64,000 bases of DNA from an uncultured Methanospirillum sp. (GTDB lineage: Archaea; Halobacteriota; Methanomicrobia; Methanomicrobiales; Methanospirillaceae): assembly GCF_963668475.1 (NCBI RefSeq), contig NZ_OY764544.1:2666001-2730000 (forward strand), read 5' to 3'. The translations under genes and the position numbers were made by a program. The first letter of the stretch is position 1; the number at the start of each line of letters is the position of its first letter. The notes beneath the pieces were generated by a model. That model was not told where the DNA came from. It saw nothing but the letters and a program-made list of their open reading frames with translations, and made no database searches. Shown one piece after another: positions 7,471-17,807 of this stretch.

Positions 7471-9282
7471 CTAGTATGCTGTGATGTACCTGCTCTTATA
7501 TGCGGTACTCATCTTTCCTGACCGGCTGATGGTAAGCCGCACGGAATACACACCTTTCTTCGTAAAGGTATAAATTGGGTTTTTCTGGTACGAGTATCCC
7601 CCGTCACCAAAATTCCATGCCCATGTGGATGGCTGACCGATAGAGGTATCGATGAACTGAGTTCTCAAGGGGACTCTTCCACTTACCGGTGATGCAATGA
7701 ATGAGGCTGTCAGAACACCCGGCTGCGGAGTTGGCGTGGGCGTGACGGTTGGTGTCGGTGAGACCGATCCTACGGCAGCCGCTGCATTAAGTCTTCCTCC
7801 TGTTGCAACCTTTCCGGATAATGAACTGAGTCTGTCAACGGTGTTTAGGATCCTATCCCTTATCTGATTCTTTGTCATTGAGGGATTTGCTGCTTTCAGA
7901 AGGCCAGCTACCCCGGAAACGTAGGGAGTTGCCATGGACGTTCCTGAAAGATACTGATACTGGCCGTTTTTATACGTACTTCTGATGTTCACTCCTGGCG
8001 CTGCAAGGTCGACTGATGAGGTACCGTAGTTTGAGAAGCCTGCGAGGTTGTCTTTGTTGTCCGTTGCTGCAACTGATATGATGTTACTGCTGCTCAGTGC
8101 TGCCGGGTACTGTGGATATTGGTCCGAGTTTTGCCCGCTGTTTCCTGCAGCACATACCACTATGGCAGAAGATGCATCAATTGCATCTTTAAGGGCCTGA
8201 GTATACTGAGTTCCTCCCCAGGAATTCGAGATGACCTGTGCACCCATCCGGTTGGCGTACAGGATTGCTGATATCGCATCTGATACCCGTCCGTTTCCTG
8301 AAGCATTCAGGAATTTGAGTGGCATAATCCTGGCGTTCCAGCACACTCCTGTAATTCCAAGGTTGTTGTTACCTACAGCAGCGATGTTTCCGGCACAATG
8401 GGTCCCATGGCCATGATCATCCATCGGATTATTGTTGGATGATGCGAAGTTCCATCCCCTGACGTCATCCACGTACCCGTTCCTGTCATCATCGATCCCG
8501 TTGTTTGGTATCTCCCCGGAGTTCTTCCAGATGTTTGCTGCCAGATCTGAGTGGGTATAATCAACCCCGGTATCAACCACAGCAATAATCACTGAAGAGG
8601 ATCCGGTTGTGGTTCCCCATGCATCTGCTGCCTTGATATCGGCCCCGGATTTTCCATAAAATGGCGCCTGACCTGTGTTCTTCAGACCCCACTGAAGTGG
8701 GAAGTCAGGATCATTTGGTGTCCTCATGGAAGCCAGTTCAAGACTCTCCACCCTTGCTGATACCTTGTCTGCCTGCTCTGGTGGTAGTGATACCAGATAA
8801 TCAGGCTCGGCATAGAGAACGTTCGGGTTTGAGGTGTACTCCTGGATAGCCTTTGCTACCGGAACACCCTTGACCTGTACAACCTGCATCCCAGGAATGC
8901 CAGCCTCAGAGTAGTCAGTCATCACCGATGCACCGACTTCAGCATTTGTTGTAGACATCACAGAGGGCAATGCTGACATAGTGCTCATCGTGTCGGTTTT
9001 GTATCTCACGATCACACGTTCTGGTGCGTACTCTGCAGAAACCTGAAGTGATGGTGTGGATTTTATCTGCACTGAGTTCTGTCCGGTGGCAGTCACTCCT
9101 GAAGAAACTGAAGTATTGATTAGGTTCTGAGCATCTGATATTTCCTCAAGAGGAGAATTATTCTCCAGAATATCAGATGTTTCCAGGTTCTCTTTACCTG
9201 CCAGAGCACTTTGACTCACAATTGCGAGTATAAAGAGTGTCCAGCACATCGCTGAAAAAATTCTATAATTCATTCCCATCAT
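7471..9282 (-). CDS. Secreted subtilisin-like serine protease with C-terminal PKD domain
   Basis: An extracellular S8-family protease of 603 residues. A signal peptide (about 1-29) is followed by an I9-type inhibitory propeptide (about 85-165, starting APERVIVRYK). The catalytic domain (about 195-505) has Asp237 in VVDTGVDY, His292 in DDHGHGTHCAG, oxyanion Asn381 in AAGNSG and Ser449 in SGTSMATP. A Thr/Pro linker (508-522) leads to a PKD domain (about 525-603, with WAWNFGDGG). The full catalytic triad is present, so it should be active outside the cell or at the surface. It stands alone. A box-A-like CTATAAAG lies about 35 bp upstream on the minus strand. Confidence 0.95.
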   Translation of the reverse strand: MMGMNYRIFSAMCWTLFILAIVSQSALAGKENLETSDILENNSPLEEISDAQNLINTSVSSGVTATGQNSVQIKSTPSLQVSAEYAPERVIVRYKTDTMSTMSALPSVMSTTNAEVGASVMTDYSEAGIPGMQVVQVKGVPVAKAIQEYTSNPNVLYAEPDYLVSLPPEQADKVSARVESLELASMRTPNDPDFPLQWGLKNTGQAPFYGKSGADIKAADAWGTTTGSSSVIIAVVDTGVDYTHSDLAANIWKNSGEIPNNGIDDDRNGYVDDVRGWNFASSNNNPMDDHGHGTHCAGNIAAVGNNNLGITGVCWNARIMPLKFLNASGNGRVSDAISAILYANRMGAQVISNSWGGTQYTQALKDAIDASSAIVVCAAGNSGQNSDQYPQYPAALSSSNIISVAATDNKDNLAGFSNYGTSSVDLAAPGVNIRSTYKNGQYQYLSGTSMATPYVSGVAGLLKAANPSMTKNQIRDRILNTVDRLSSLSGKVATGGRLNAAAAVGSVSPTPTVTPTPTPQPGVLTASFIASPVSGRVPLRTQFIDTSIGQPSTWAWNFGDGGYSYQKNPIYTFTKKGVYSVRLTISRSGKMSTAYKSRYITAY

Positions 9283-9551
9283 CCCGCTAACTCAAATCCT
9301 GATCCTCTATTAACTTTATAGTACCTAGAAGTTTCTCATACCCTGATACCTCTGCATAAATCCTCAAACATCTGGTACTAGCAACAATTTCATATGAAAT
9401 GAGCTTTCGGCACCTTTTTTCCAGGTTTCATGGATTTGGGACTGAATTATGGTTCTGGATCTGGTGGTATCATGATCGCTGAAATTGAAATACCGGTAGG
9501 ACTACATCAATATAACAGATCCGGGATCCGGGTTTAGGGAGCTATCCGTCT

Positions 9552-9692
9552 ATGGGTGAAATACTCTGCCCGAAATGCAATTCGAAAGATACTGAATTTG
9601 ACGATCTTGTTACTACTGATAGCGGCAGCATGATTGCAAAATGCAGTTGTAATGCGTGTAAGCACAAATGGGATGCTCCATTTGGTCTCTAA
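9552..9692 (+). CDS. Small zinc-ribbon protein
   Basis: A 46-residue protein with two metal-binding pairs, LCPKC near the start and SCNACKHKWDAPF near the end. This resembles the zinc ribbon of TFIIS-like or rubredoxin-like small proteins. Composition and codon use match neighbouring genes. Function is unknown; it could be a transcription-associated ribbon or simply a metal-binding domain. It lies 270 bp from the divergent protease gene and is followed by another tiny gene. Confidence 0.75.
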   Translation: MGEILCPKCNSKDTEFDDLVTTDSGSMIAKCSCNACKHKWDAPFGL

Positions 9693-9770
9693 CTCCTTTG
9701 ACGCTGGTGTGCCACATATTTCTGGGTGGTTCAGGGATCCCTTCTGATCAAAAACAAATTGAGGACAAAG

Positions 9771-9971
9771 ATGGACGAAGATAACTGGTGTAAATCGAAG
9801 TCATGTAGTATCGGCACAATTCTGTTAGCAATACTGATTCTGGCATGGGGTATCGTATGGCTCGGTAATGATAGCGGGTGGTGGAACATCCAGTTTCCGT
9901 TCTGGCCGGTGCTGGTAATCCTGATCGCTCTTGGCATTCTGCTTCATGAAGTTCGCAAGAGTTTCAGGTGA
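9771..9971 (+). CDS. Small two-helix membrane protein
   Basis: A 66-residue protein starting at the ATG directly after a GAGGA ribosome-binding site; an earlier in-frame start at 9726 lacks such support. After a short Cys-containing cytoplasmic N-terminus (DEDNWCKSKSC) come two hydrophobic helices (TILLAILILAWGIVWLG and WPVLVILIALGILLHEV) joined by a Trp-rich turn. It resembles the LiaF/DUF5668-like two-helix membrane modules. No role can be given. Confidence 0.75.
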   Translation: MDEDNWCKSKSCSIGTILLAILILAWGIVWLGNDSGWWNIQFPFWPVLVILIALGILLHEVRKSFR

Positions 9972-10011
9972 AAAAAAGATACAGTTTTTCTGGTTGTATG
10001 AGTTATGGTGT

Positions 10012-10791
10012 TTAAGGAGACCTTCGTTGAGCATTTTTTGAGATGATCCCCATGAATAGGCACTCATCAGCTGCTATCTGCTCAACACCCTCAAAATTTC
10101 CTACCTGTATATCAAGACCTCTTACCAACACCGCCGGTATTCCCTCATCTGCTTCACCCATTAAAAGTTCAGCTGCTGATGCAATATTGTCCGCGATTGC
10201 TCTCCTGGTAACCTTGAGTTCTCTGCCAAAGAGATCTTTTTTTCCCCGCTCATCAAGAACAGATGGAATTCCGGAGCATCCTATTGCAACTCCGCTGCAT
10301 CCGTAGCGCATCGGGTGAGTTCTGCTGTCGATGACGAGAACTGCTACAGAGACATCTTTCAACCGGAAGATCTCTTCCCTGATCTTCCTTGCACTCTGGT
10401 TTGGATCTGCAGGAAGAAGAGATACCATCCCATCCGGAGCATTTGATCCGTCAACACCGGCATTCGGAAGAAGGTTACCCTTTGATGTGCAGAGAAGAAA
10501 TCCCGGAATACCCCCGACTATCTCATCAGACTCTCTGAGTACGATCTCAGCAAGCCTGGGATCCAGTTCATACTGAGCAGCCAGTTCCTCTGCCTCTTGT
10601 GAGGGATTTTCCTGATCAAGAGACACAAGCCTTCCTTCTGCAGTTGCAAGTGCAGACTCGGCGATCACCAGAATATCGCCATCAGCCAGGGTCAGTTCCA
10701 GTTTGGCCATTCCTGACAAGAGAAAAGGTAGGATCTCTTCACCGTGATGAATGAGTCCGGTTTTTATTCCAAAAAGGCTATATGAGGGCAT
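10012..10791 (-). CDS. cofE: Coenzyme F420-0:L-glutamate ligase
   Basis: CofE adds glutamates to F420-0 with GTP, finishing the redox coenzyme used by the formate dehydrogenases in this window. The 259-residue product carries the family stretches LCTSKGNLLPNAGVDGSN, RTHPMRYGCSGVAIGCSGI and GRELKVTRRAIADNIASAAELLMGEADEG with VLVRGLD. Length is normal. It is the last gene of a four-gene minus-strand operon (glyA-folD-folP-cofE), starting 2 bp after folP ends. Confidence 0.95.
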   Translation of the reverse strand: MPSYSLFGIKTGLIHHGEEILPFLLSGMAKLELTLADGDILVIAESALATAEGRLVSLDQENPSQEAEELAAQYELDPRLAEIVLRESDEIVGGIPGFLLCTSKGNLLPNAGVDGSNAPDGMVSLLPADPNQSARKIREEIFRLKDVSVAVLVIDSRTHPMRYGCSGVAIGCSGIPSVLDERGKKDLFGRELKVTRRAIADNIASAAELLMGEADEGIPAVLVRGLDIQVGNFEGVEQIAADECLFMGIISKNAQRRSP

Positions 10792-10793
10792 TC

Positions 10794-11600
10794 TTATGCC
10801 ATCCTTAGTGCTGACAACACTTCTATGAGATCTTTTGTCTCTGGTATGTCATGAGTCCGGATCATAGCAGCACCTGAAAGGACCAGATGAGAAGTTATTG
10901 CCAGGGTTGCAGAAAGGCGGTCTTCGGGCCCTTGTCCTATTACTGAACCGAGAAAGGACTTTCTTGAAACTGCTGCAAGAAACGGGCGATTGAGTTGTGA
11001 GAGTTCTTGAAACCGCTTGCAGAGTTCAAAATCAGCATCAGGAGTTCTCTCAGGGATCCATCTCCCAACGCCAGGGTCCAGAATAAATTCACTTATCCCG
11101 GCACTGAGGGCCCGATCACTGACTGCCTGGAGTGAGTGTAATGTATCCTGGAAGTTTAGACAGTCGCCTGGTGTCTGATTTGTTGCCATCAGGATTCCCG
11201 GCACTTTCTCCTCTGCCATGATTTGTGCCATCCCGGGATTAATGAGTCCTGAAATGTCGTTTACCACATGGACGTCATGATCGAGTGCTGCATCCAGAAC
11301 ATCAGGATGCATGGTATCAACACTCACCGTGATTCCTGATCCATCGAGAGTTTTTAACGCTGAGATGAGCCTTTCCTTCTCTTCATTTACTGTGATAATT
11401 CTACTACCTGGGGCAGTACTTCGTGCTCCGATATCGATAAGATCTGCACCCTGGGTAATCATCTCCTCTGCTGTAATCCGGATCTTCTCATCAGGTACAT
11501 ACGAACCAGAAAAAAAAGATTCAGGGCTGATGTTTATTATGCCCATCAGTACGGGTCTGCTGCCATCGACCCGTATTTTATTTATTGTGCAGGTCTGCAT
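10794..11600 (-). CDS. folP: Dihydropteroate synthase
   Basis: A TIM-barrel enzyme that joins a pterin pyrophosphate with p-aminobenzoate. The 268 residues show the DHPS signatures: [11 protein letters not shown] near the N-terminus, [14 protein letters not shown] (pterin loop), [15 protein letters not shown], the [10 protein letters not shown] strand and the SRKSFLG phosphate loop, ending with IRTHDI. It overlaps folD by 19 bp. Next to GlyA and FolD it argues that this organism makes or salvages a folate-type C1 carrier alongside methanopterin. Confidence 0.93.
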   Translation of the reverse strand: MQTCTINKIRVDGSRPVLMGIINISPESFFSGSYVPDEKIRITAEEMITQGADLIDIGARSTAPGSRIITVNEEKERLISALKTLDGSGITVSVDTMHPDVLDAALDHDVHVVNDISGLINPGMAQIMAEEKVPGILMATNQTPGDCLNFQDTLHSLQAVSDRALSAGISEFILDPGVGRWIPERTPDADFELCKRFQELSQLNRPFLAAVSRKSFLGSVIGQGPEDRLSATLAITSHLVLSGAAMIRTHDIPETKDLIEVLSALRMA

Positions 11601-12421
11601 CGCGAGAGGGCTGCTTCCAGGGTATTCTCCATCAAAGAGACGATGGTCATCGGCCCGACTCCTCCCGGTACCGGTGTTATCGCCCCAGCGACTGAACTGA
11701 CTGCCTGGAAGTCAACATCTCCACACAGTTTACCATTTACATGGTTAGTTCCTACATCGATCACGGTTGCTCCGGGTTTCACCATATCAGCAGTGACCAT
11801 GTTTGGTTTTCCTGCAGCACTAACGAGAATGTCAGCCTGTCTGGTAATCGCTGCGAGATCCCTGGTTTTACTATGGCAGATCGTGACAGTAGCATCAGCC
11901 AGCATAAGGAGAAGTGCCATTGGCCTTCCAACATCCACGCTCCTCCCGATGACCACAGCATGGGCACCCGATGTCTGAACCCCGTACTCGTTCAGGATAG
12001 TCATGATCCCTTTGGGGGTGCATGATCTCGGCCCTGGTAATCCACCGACAAGTTTTCCCATGTTCTGGGGATGATATCCATCGACATCCTTCTCAGGATA
12101 TACCGCGTTTATCACCTGGGGGGTGTCGATCTGGGATGGTAAGGGTAGTTGCACAAGAATCCCATCAATCTCCGGATCTTCATTAAGCATCTTCAGACGG
12201 TCAAGGACTTCGCTGGTGGTTGCTCCTTCTGGGAGTTCCACATTTACCGACCTGATTCCCACCTGGTCACATGCCCGGTGTTTCATCCGTACATACATAG
12301 CCGACGCAGGGTCGTCGCCCACGAGAACGGTGGCGAGCGTAGGGGTAACTCCACGCTCCGATATCTCCTTTTTCAGGATTTCAAGCCTGCGATCCGCGAG
12401 TCCTTTTCCGTCAAGTATCAT
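11582..12421 (-). CDS. folD: Methylenetetrahydrofolate dehydrogenase/cyclohydrolase
   Basis: FolD oxidises methylene-tetrahydrofolate to methenyl and hydrolyses it to the 10-formyl form. The 279-residue sequence shows [14 protein letters not shown] with the catalytic Tyr/Lys, GILVQLPLP, the [14 protein letters not shown] motif, the cofactor-binding [16 protein letters not shown] (with Asp where many enzymes have a second Val) and [11 protein letters not shown]. It overlaps glyA by 4 bp (ATGA) and folP by 19 bp, so the genes are translationally coupled. Confidence 0.96.
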   Translation of the reverse strand: MILDGKGLADRRLEILKKEISERGVTPTLATVLVGDDPASAMYVRMKHRACDQVGIRSVNVELPEGATTSEVLDRLKMLNEDPEIDGILVQLPLPSQIDTPQVINAVYPEKDVDGYHPQNMGKLVGGLPGPRSCTPKGIMTILNEYGVQTSGAHAVVIGRSVDVGRPMALLLMLADATVTICHSKTRDLAAITRQADILVSAAGKPNMVTADMVKPGATVIDVGTNHVNGKLCGDVDFQAVSSVAGAITPVPGGVGPMTIVSLMENTLEAALSRCRPAQ

Positions 12422-13668
12422 ACAAGGTCCGGATATAATGGGAATTTACTGGCCATTTCCTTTACTTCATCACAGATCTTTGCCTGAAGTGCCTCGTTCT
12501 TGATATCCTTTATCACTGCAGCAATCCAGTCTCCAATCTGCCTCATATCCTCTTCCTTCATCCCCCTGCTGGTTACTGCAGGAGTTCCTATCCGCAGACC
12601 ACTGGTGACGAACGGACTTTTGGTCTCGTTTGGAATGGTATTCTTATTGACCGTGATGCCTGCGCAGCCGAGTGCTTTTTCCGCCTCCAGGCCGGTGAGC
12701 CCGAAGTTGGTCAGATCAAGAAGGCAGAGGTGGTTATCGGTGCCACCTGATACCAGTCTTACCCCATGGCCTTTCAATGTCTCGCCAAGGATCCGGGAGT
12801 TTTTCACAACCTGCTCGGCATATTTTTTGAACTCCTTTGTGGATGCTTCCTTAAAACAGACCGCCTTTGCTGCGATGATGTGCATAAGTGGACCGCCCTG
12901 CATTCCCGGGAACACTGCTTTGTCAAGAGGCTGTGCCCATTCCTTGTCACAAAGAACAAATCCTCCACGTGGGCCCCGGAGGGTTTTGTGTGTAGTTGAG
13001 GTAGTGAACGTTGTCTTCCCAACCGGACTTGGGTGAATGCCCGTTGCACAGAGACCTGCAATGTGAGCAATGTCTGCAACACAGTATGCATCGACATCAT
13101 TTGCGATCTCGGCAAATGCTTTGAAGTCAATCTCCCGCGGGTAGGCACTCGCTCCGCAGACTATCATTTTTGGTTTGATCTTTTTTGCCATCTCAGCGAT
13201 AGTGCCGTAGTCCATCGTCTCAGTCTTTAAGTCGACACCGTACTGATGGGCTTCATAAATAATTCCTGAAAAATTCACCGGCGATCCATGTGAGAGATGG
13301 CCACCCTGGGAGAGATTCATGGAGAGAATTTTGTCACCAGGTTTTATGGCGCTAAAATACACTGCCATGTTGGCCTGTGAACCAGAGTGGGGCTGCACAT
13401 TCGCATGTTCAGCACCAAAGAGGGAGCAGACACGATCCCGTGCCAGGTTTTCTGCCTGATCATGAAACTCACAACCACCGTAATATCGTTTTCCAGGATA
13501 TCCTTCAGCATATTTATTGGTCAGGATCGATCCCATGGCTTCGAGAACTGCCTGGCTGACAAGGTTCTCTGAAGCGATAAGTTCGAGTCCGTTAATCTGA
13601 CGGGATTTCTCTTTTTCGATGATCTCTGCAATTTCTGGATCGATCTTTTCCAGATAGGCCATGTGCAT
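12418..13668 (-). CDS. glyA: Serine hydroxymethyltransferase
   Basis: This PLP enzyme interconverts serine and glycine, passing the C1 unit to a pterin. The 416-residue protein has [14 protein letters not shown] at the N-terminus, the [11 protein letters not shown] and [12 protein letters not shown] segments, and the PLP lysine in [15 protein letters not shown]. It ends with the usual C-terminal [14 protein letters not shown]. It is the first gene of the operon, and the 227 bp upstream are shared with the divergent coiled-coil/smc genes. Pairing with folD suggests folate as the C1 acceptor, as reported for Methanosarcina barkeri. Confidence 0.97.
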   Translation of the reverse strand: MHMAYLEKIDPEIAEIIEKEKSRQINGLELIASENLVSQAVLEAMGSILTNKYAEGYPGKRYYGGCEFHDQAENLARDRVCSLFGAEHANVQPHSGSQANMAVYFSAIKPGDKILSMNLSQGGHLSHGSPVNFSGIIYEAHQYGVDLKTETMDYGTIAEMAKKIKPKMIVCGASAYPREIDFKAFAEIANDVDAYCVADIAHIAGLCATGIHPSPVGKTTFTTSTTHKTLRGPRGGFVLCDKEWAQPLDKAVFPGMQGGPLMHIIAAKAVCFKEASTKEFKKYAEQVVKNSRILGETLKGHGVRLVSGGTDNHLCLLDLTNFGLTGLEAEKALGCAGITVNKNTIPNETKSPFVTSGLRIGTPAVTSRGMKEEDMRQIGDWIAAVIKDIKNEALQAKICDEVKEMASKFPLYPDLV

Positions 13669-13820
13669 ACAAATACTCTCTAAGAGGGTAATATGGTTTC
13701 GAGGTGTTGTTCCTGATTTTTTTTATCCGATCTCTGATCTAATAAGTTCCCTTGTGGTCAGGGTTCTGAAAATCATCAAAACACATGGAATGGTGTACTA
13801 AAATTCGCTCATTGTGCATG

Positions 13821-13831
13821 CTAATATATAT
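13821..13831 (+). promoter_or_regulatory. TATA box upstream of the smc cluster
   Basis: CTAATATATAT lies about 70 bp before the coiled-coil gene start and is the best box-A match in the 227-bp divergent region between glyA and that gene. Confidence 0.45.
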
Positions 13832-13895
13832 GTATTATGCGAATATTGGTACATATTCTGGGATTTGGTCAAAAGAACGATGGAGGTAGGAAGAT

Positions 13896-14345
13896 ATGAG
13901 TGATGATGGGTATGAGAACTCTTCACCGGAAGACAGAACCGAACGGTTAGAACGGCGGGTATCAGAGCTGGAAGCACTCCTCAAAGGTCTTACTGATGAG
14001 ATGCTGGATATGAAAGCTGTTGTCATGAAACTGAAGAAGGATCAACGTCCTGCACCGGTTATTCAGGCAGTGACACCTCCTGCACCATCCCGTAATAAAA
14101 CACCACGATCAGAGGATGAAGGTTCCCGTGAATCTGTGGTATCAAGCACACCATCACAGCCTCCCCGAGAGAAGGTTACCCTGAAGATGCAGCCGGACGG
14201 GACTCTTGCACCAGTTCGTGATACTGGTGATGATATCATTATCGCTTCGGCTCGTGATGCCCGACTCAAGGGAAAGGATGGAGGAGATCGCAACCGGAGC
14301 GATCTCATCATTGCCGAAGATGTGGATCCGAAAGAGCAGAAATAA
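13896..14345 (+). CDS. Coiled-coil protein of unknown function upstream of smc
   Basis: A very hydrophilic 149-residue protein. Residues about 15-50 form a heptad coiled coil (TERLERRVSELEALLKGLTD), then comes a Pro/Ser/Arg-rich disordered middle (about 52-90), then a conserved-looking tail (VTLKMQPDGTLAPVRD and DDIIIASARDARLKGK). A Shine-Dalgarno GGAGG lies a few bases before the ATG. It is the first gene of the smc-scpA cluster, 21 bp ahead of smc. By position it may be an accessory to the SMC complex, but no family role is established from the sequence. Confidence 0.75.
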   Translation: MSDDGYENSSPEDRTERLERRVSELEALLKGLTDEMLDMKAVVMKLKKDQRPAPVIQAVTPPAPSRNKTPRSEDEGSRESVVSSTPSQPPREKVTLKMQPDGTLAPVRDTGDDIIIASARDARLKGKDGGDRNRSDLIIAEDVDPKEQK

Positions 14346-14366
14346 TAGTCAACCTGGTGCCCGGGC

Positions 14367-17300
14367 TTGCATATCACCCATCTCGAGACTGATAACTTTA
14401 AGTCGTTTGGCAGAAAGACCAAAATCCCATTTTTTCCGGGTTTTACCGTAATATCCGGGCCTAATGGCTCGGGAAAAAGTAACATTATCGATAGCATTCT
14501 TTTTGTCCTTGCCTTGTCCACTTCACGTTCTCTCCGTGCAGAACGTCTGACTGATCTGATCAACCTTAATTCGGGGAAAAATACTGCTGAAGTCGAACTG
14601 ACCTTCTCTGATGGGACTGTCATTAAAAGGCGGATAAAGCGGACTGACAGTACGTATTACAATTATCTGTACCTGAACGGCCGTCCATGCAGACAGGGAG
14701 ATCTTCTGGAGTTCCTGGCTCAAAGGGGCATTATCCCCCACGGCTACAATGTCGTCATGCAGGGTGATATCAACCGGATTATTGAGATGAGTGATCTGGA
14801 GCGGAGAAAGATCATCGATGAGATAGCAGGGGTAGCGGAGTTTGATCAGAAGAAAGCCCTTGCATTTGAGGAGCTTGACCGGGTAAGGAGTAATATCCAG
14901 GAACAGAATGCCCACCTGGAAGAACTAACAATACGGCTGTCCCATCTGGAAAAACAACGTGTCCAGGCCCTCAAATATCGTTCCCTGCAAGATCGACTCA
15001 AGTATCTGACGAGCTGCCGTTCCGCTGCCCGCTTAACTGCAAAACAAAAAGAACTCGGAACAATTCAGGACAGCACCCATGAGGAAGAAAAGGCTCTGTC
15101 CCAGGCCGATGCGGATATTTCATGGACAACTCATGAGCGTGATTTTGTAAAGAGTGAGATCGCTGGTGTAGATCAGGAGATAAGTGCGAAGACCGGGAGC
15201 GAATATATGACTCTCATCTCCCGCATTGCTGAAGCAAAGGCTGCCATAGAAGGGTTTAAGCGTGATATTGAACGTCAGCAGCGGGAAAAAGATGAGAATG
15301 ACAAACGCCTCGGTTCGATCTATGGTGAGACGAAGCGACAGGATGAGCGTCTCGTCCAGAAAAACAACGAAATCCGTGATCTGACAATCGATCGGACCAA
15401 CCTTGCCATGACTCTTGCATCTGCGAAGAGTGAATCCGGCCGTATCGGGAAAGAGATAGAGAAACAGACTGCTGAACATGAGCAGGATGAGCAGGCTTTG
15501 CAGCTTCTCCGAAAGAATATGATCTCCAAGAAGGATCAGCGTAGTGACCTTCTCCGTGAACAGGATATCATGATCGAGCGTTCCCGGATGAGAAGTGCTG
15601 AAGAGGATCGTCTCCGATCCAGAGTTGCCCTTCTCCAACGTGATCTTGTATCCGGCAAGGAGACCGAAGAGGAAGCCGCAAAGAATCTTCAAGCGCTGGA
15701 GTCTGAAAAGCGTGAGTATGATCGCAGGGTGGGTCTCCTTGATACAAATCTCTATTCGAAACGGGATGCACAGGAGCGTTTGAGAAAAGAGATTCGTGAT
15801 CTGAAGATCGAGATCAATCGCAAAGAAGCCCAGCAACAGGCACAGGGACGGTACGGAAAAGCGATAGAAGCTGTTCTTGCAATGGATGGGGTATACGGAA
15901 CCATTGCGAGTCTTGCCCGTTGTAAGCCGGATTATTCAACAGCTCTTAATACTGCCGCAGGAGCAAGGCTCCACTTTGTGGTGGTTGAAGACGACCATAT
16001 CGCATCTGAAGCCATCCAGTACCTGAAGGACAATAATCTGGGAAGAGTTACTTTCCTTCCGCTTAATAAGCTCAGGCCCAAACCGCTTCCTGAACCCCCC
16101 CATGGCTCTGAAATTATCGGGTTCGCGACAGATCTCCTTGATTATGATCCCCGGTTTGATCCTGCATTCAGGGTCGTTTTCGCTGGGACAGTCGTGATAG
16201 ACTCTCTTGATCACGCTAGGAAACGAATCGGCTCTTTCAGGATGGTCACTCTGGACGGTTCTCTCCTGGAGAAAAGCGGGAGTATGACTGGTGGAAGCAT
16301 CCGAAAAGAGGCTGGAGGGTTTGGTAGTTCTTTTGAAGATGAACTTCGCCGGTTATATGCTGATCTTACGAAGATGAGCGATGAAGAGGCTGGTCTCAAT
16401 GAGGCTCTTACGGTATCATCTGCTGAACGCGATGAGGTTCAGAAGAGAAGGATGGATCTGGAAGGGCTTGTTGCCAGGTCCCGTGCCGGGGTGGATGTCG
16501 CTATCAGATCCAGGACTACTATGGAGGAGGAGATCAGGAGTCTTGAAGATCAGATTGCAGTGGCCATCGCATCGGCGCCTGGAGGCCCTGAAGATCTTGC
16601 AGTTCTTGAAGGGAAGATTCAGACAATCAGCCAGGAAATTTCTGCAATGCAGGGAGATATCGATGAGATTACCTCCCGTTTAGAAGGGACAGGTGTACCT
16701 GCCCTGTTTGAGCAGATGGATCAGGCATCCCGTCAGGTTGAGGAGGTTGAACGGCGCCTCCGAAATAAAGAGAATGATATTGCTGAAGCACAGCGTGAGC
16801 GTGGTTATATCGAACGAACCATCGCAGAGCAGAAGCAGCAGATGGATCAGATCAGGGAGCAGAGTCAACGATATGATGCCGGGATGCTTGATTGTCGCTC
16901 CTCAATATCAGGAAAAGAACAGGAGATAAAAGAGACCGAGACAACCCTCTCCCGGTTTTCACGAGATATCGAGGATCTCCAGGTAAAGAGAAATGCTCTT
17001 GTCAACCAGATGGATGACTTTGAAGGGAAAATCAGGGATCTCACCGGAAAGCGTGAACGCATTGTTGTTAAGATTGAGAGTCTTGTTGAAAAAGGGAAGG
17101 AGTTATCTGAAGAGATTGCCTCTCTGATCGAAGAAGCGGCCGGAGTGACTACTGACATGGCCCTTGAAGTAATCGAGGAGGAGATGGGCTGTGTCGCTCT
17201 TGAACTTGATCGAATCGGTGATGTGAACATGAGGGCCATTGAGGAGTATGATCAGGTCAATGCTGTTGCCACTGAACGGAAAGAGCGCCTTGAAGTGCTG

Positions 17301-17807
17301 GGTAAAGAACTTGAAGAGATTATTGCACGCATAGAAATCTTTTCAAAGAAGAAACTTGAAGCATTTAATCTGGCATTTTCAGAGATTGCCAGGAACTTCA
17401 GGGAGATATTTGCAAGACTGACGGTTGGGAGTGGTGAACTCAAACTGGAGAATGAAGAAGATCCCTTTGCCGGGGGCTTATCCTTTGCGGTCCAGCCCCG
17501 GGATAAAAAAGTGCATCATCTGGCTGCACTTTCAGGTGGAGAGAAGTCGCTTACAACACTTGCGTTTATATTTTCGATCCAGAAGTATATTCCTGCCCCG
17601 TTTTACGCTTTTGACGAGGTCGATATGAATCTTGATGGCGCAAATGTGGAGCGGATTGCAGATCTGATAAAAGAACTCTCTCAGAATTCTCAGTTTATCA
17701 ACATCTCCCTTCGCAAACCGATGATAGATTGTGCAGACCGGATCATTGGAGTGACAATACGACCTGATAAGTCAACTCTGGTGACCGGGGTCTCTATACA
17801 TGATTGA
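14367..17807 (+). CDS. smc: Chromosome segregation ATPase SMC
   Basis: SMC forms rod-shaped dimers that extrude DNA loops and organise the chromosome. The 1146-residue product starts with TTG and has Walker A GPNGSGKSN (about 31-39) and the Q-loop region near VMQGDINRI. Long coiled coils follow, with a hinge (about 490-640, with GVYGTIASL and GSMTGGS). A second coil leads to the C-terminal signature LSGGEKSLTTLAF and Walker B APFYAFDEVDMNLD. Length is typical. The scpA start overlaps its end by 8 bp, so the two are made together. Confidence 0.97.
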   Translation: MHITHLETDNFKSFGRKTKIPFFPGFTVISGPNGSGKSNIIDSILFVLALSTSRSLRAERLTDLINLNSGKNTAEVELTFSDGTVIKRRIKRTDSTYYNYLYLNGRPCRQGDLLEFLAQRGIIPHGYNVVMQGDINRIIEMSDLERRKIIDEIAGVAEFDQKKALAFEELDRVRSNIQEQNAHLEELTIRLSHLEKQRVQALKYRSLQDRLKYLTSCRSAARLTAKQKELGTIQDSTHEEEKALSQADADISWTTHERDFVKSEIAGVDQEISAKTGSEYMTLISRIAEAKAAIEGFKRDIERQQREKDENDKRLGSIYGETKRQDERLVQKNNEIRDLTIDRTNLAMTLASAKSESGRIGKEIEKQTAEHEQDEQALQLLRKNMISKKDQRSDLLREQDIMIERSRMRSAEEDRLRSRVALLQRDLVSGKETEEEAAKNLQALESEKREYDRRVGLLDTNLYSKRDAQERLRKEIRDLKIEINRKEAQQQAQGRYGKAIEAVLAMDGVYGTIASLARCKPDYSTALNTAAGARLHFVVVEDDHIASEAIQYLKDNNLGRVTFLPLNKLRPKPLPEPPHGSEIIGFATDLLDYDPRFDPAFRVVFAGTVVIDSLDHARKRIGSFRMVTLDGSLLEKSGSMTGGSIRKEAGGFGSSFEDELRRLYADLTKMSDEEAGLNEALTVSSAERDEVQKRRMDLEGLVARSRAGVDVAIRSRTTMEEEIRSLEDQIAVAIASAPGGPEDLAVLEGKIQTISQEISAMQGDIDEITSRLEGTGVPALFEQMDQASRQVEEVERRLRNKENDIAEAQRERGYIERTIAEQKQQMDQIREQSQRYDAGMLDCRSSISGKEQEIKETETTLSRFSRDIEDLQVKRNALVNQMDDFEGKIRDLTGKRERIVVKIESLVEKGKELSEEIASLIEEAAGVTTDMALEVIEEEMGCVALELDRIGDVNMRAIEEYDQVNAVATERKERLEVLGKELEEIIARIEIFSKKKLEAFNLAFSEIARNFREIFARLTVGSGELKLENEEDPFAGGLSFAVQPRDKKVHHLAALSGGEKSLTTLAFIFSIQKYIPAPFYAFDEVDMNLDGANVERIADLIKELSQNSQFINISLRKPMIDCADRIIGVTIRPDKSTLVTGVSIHD

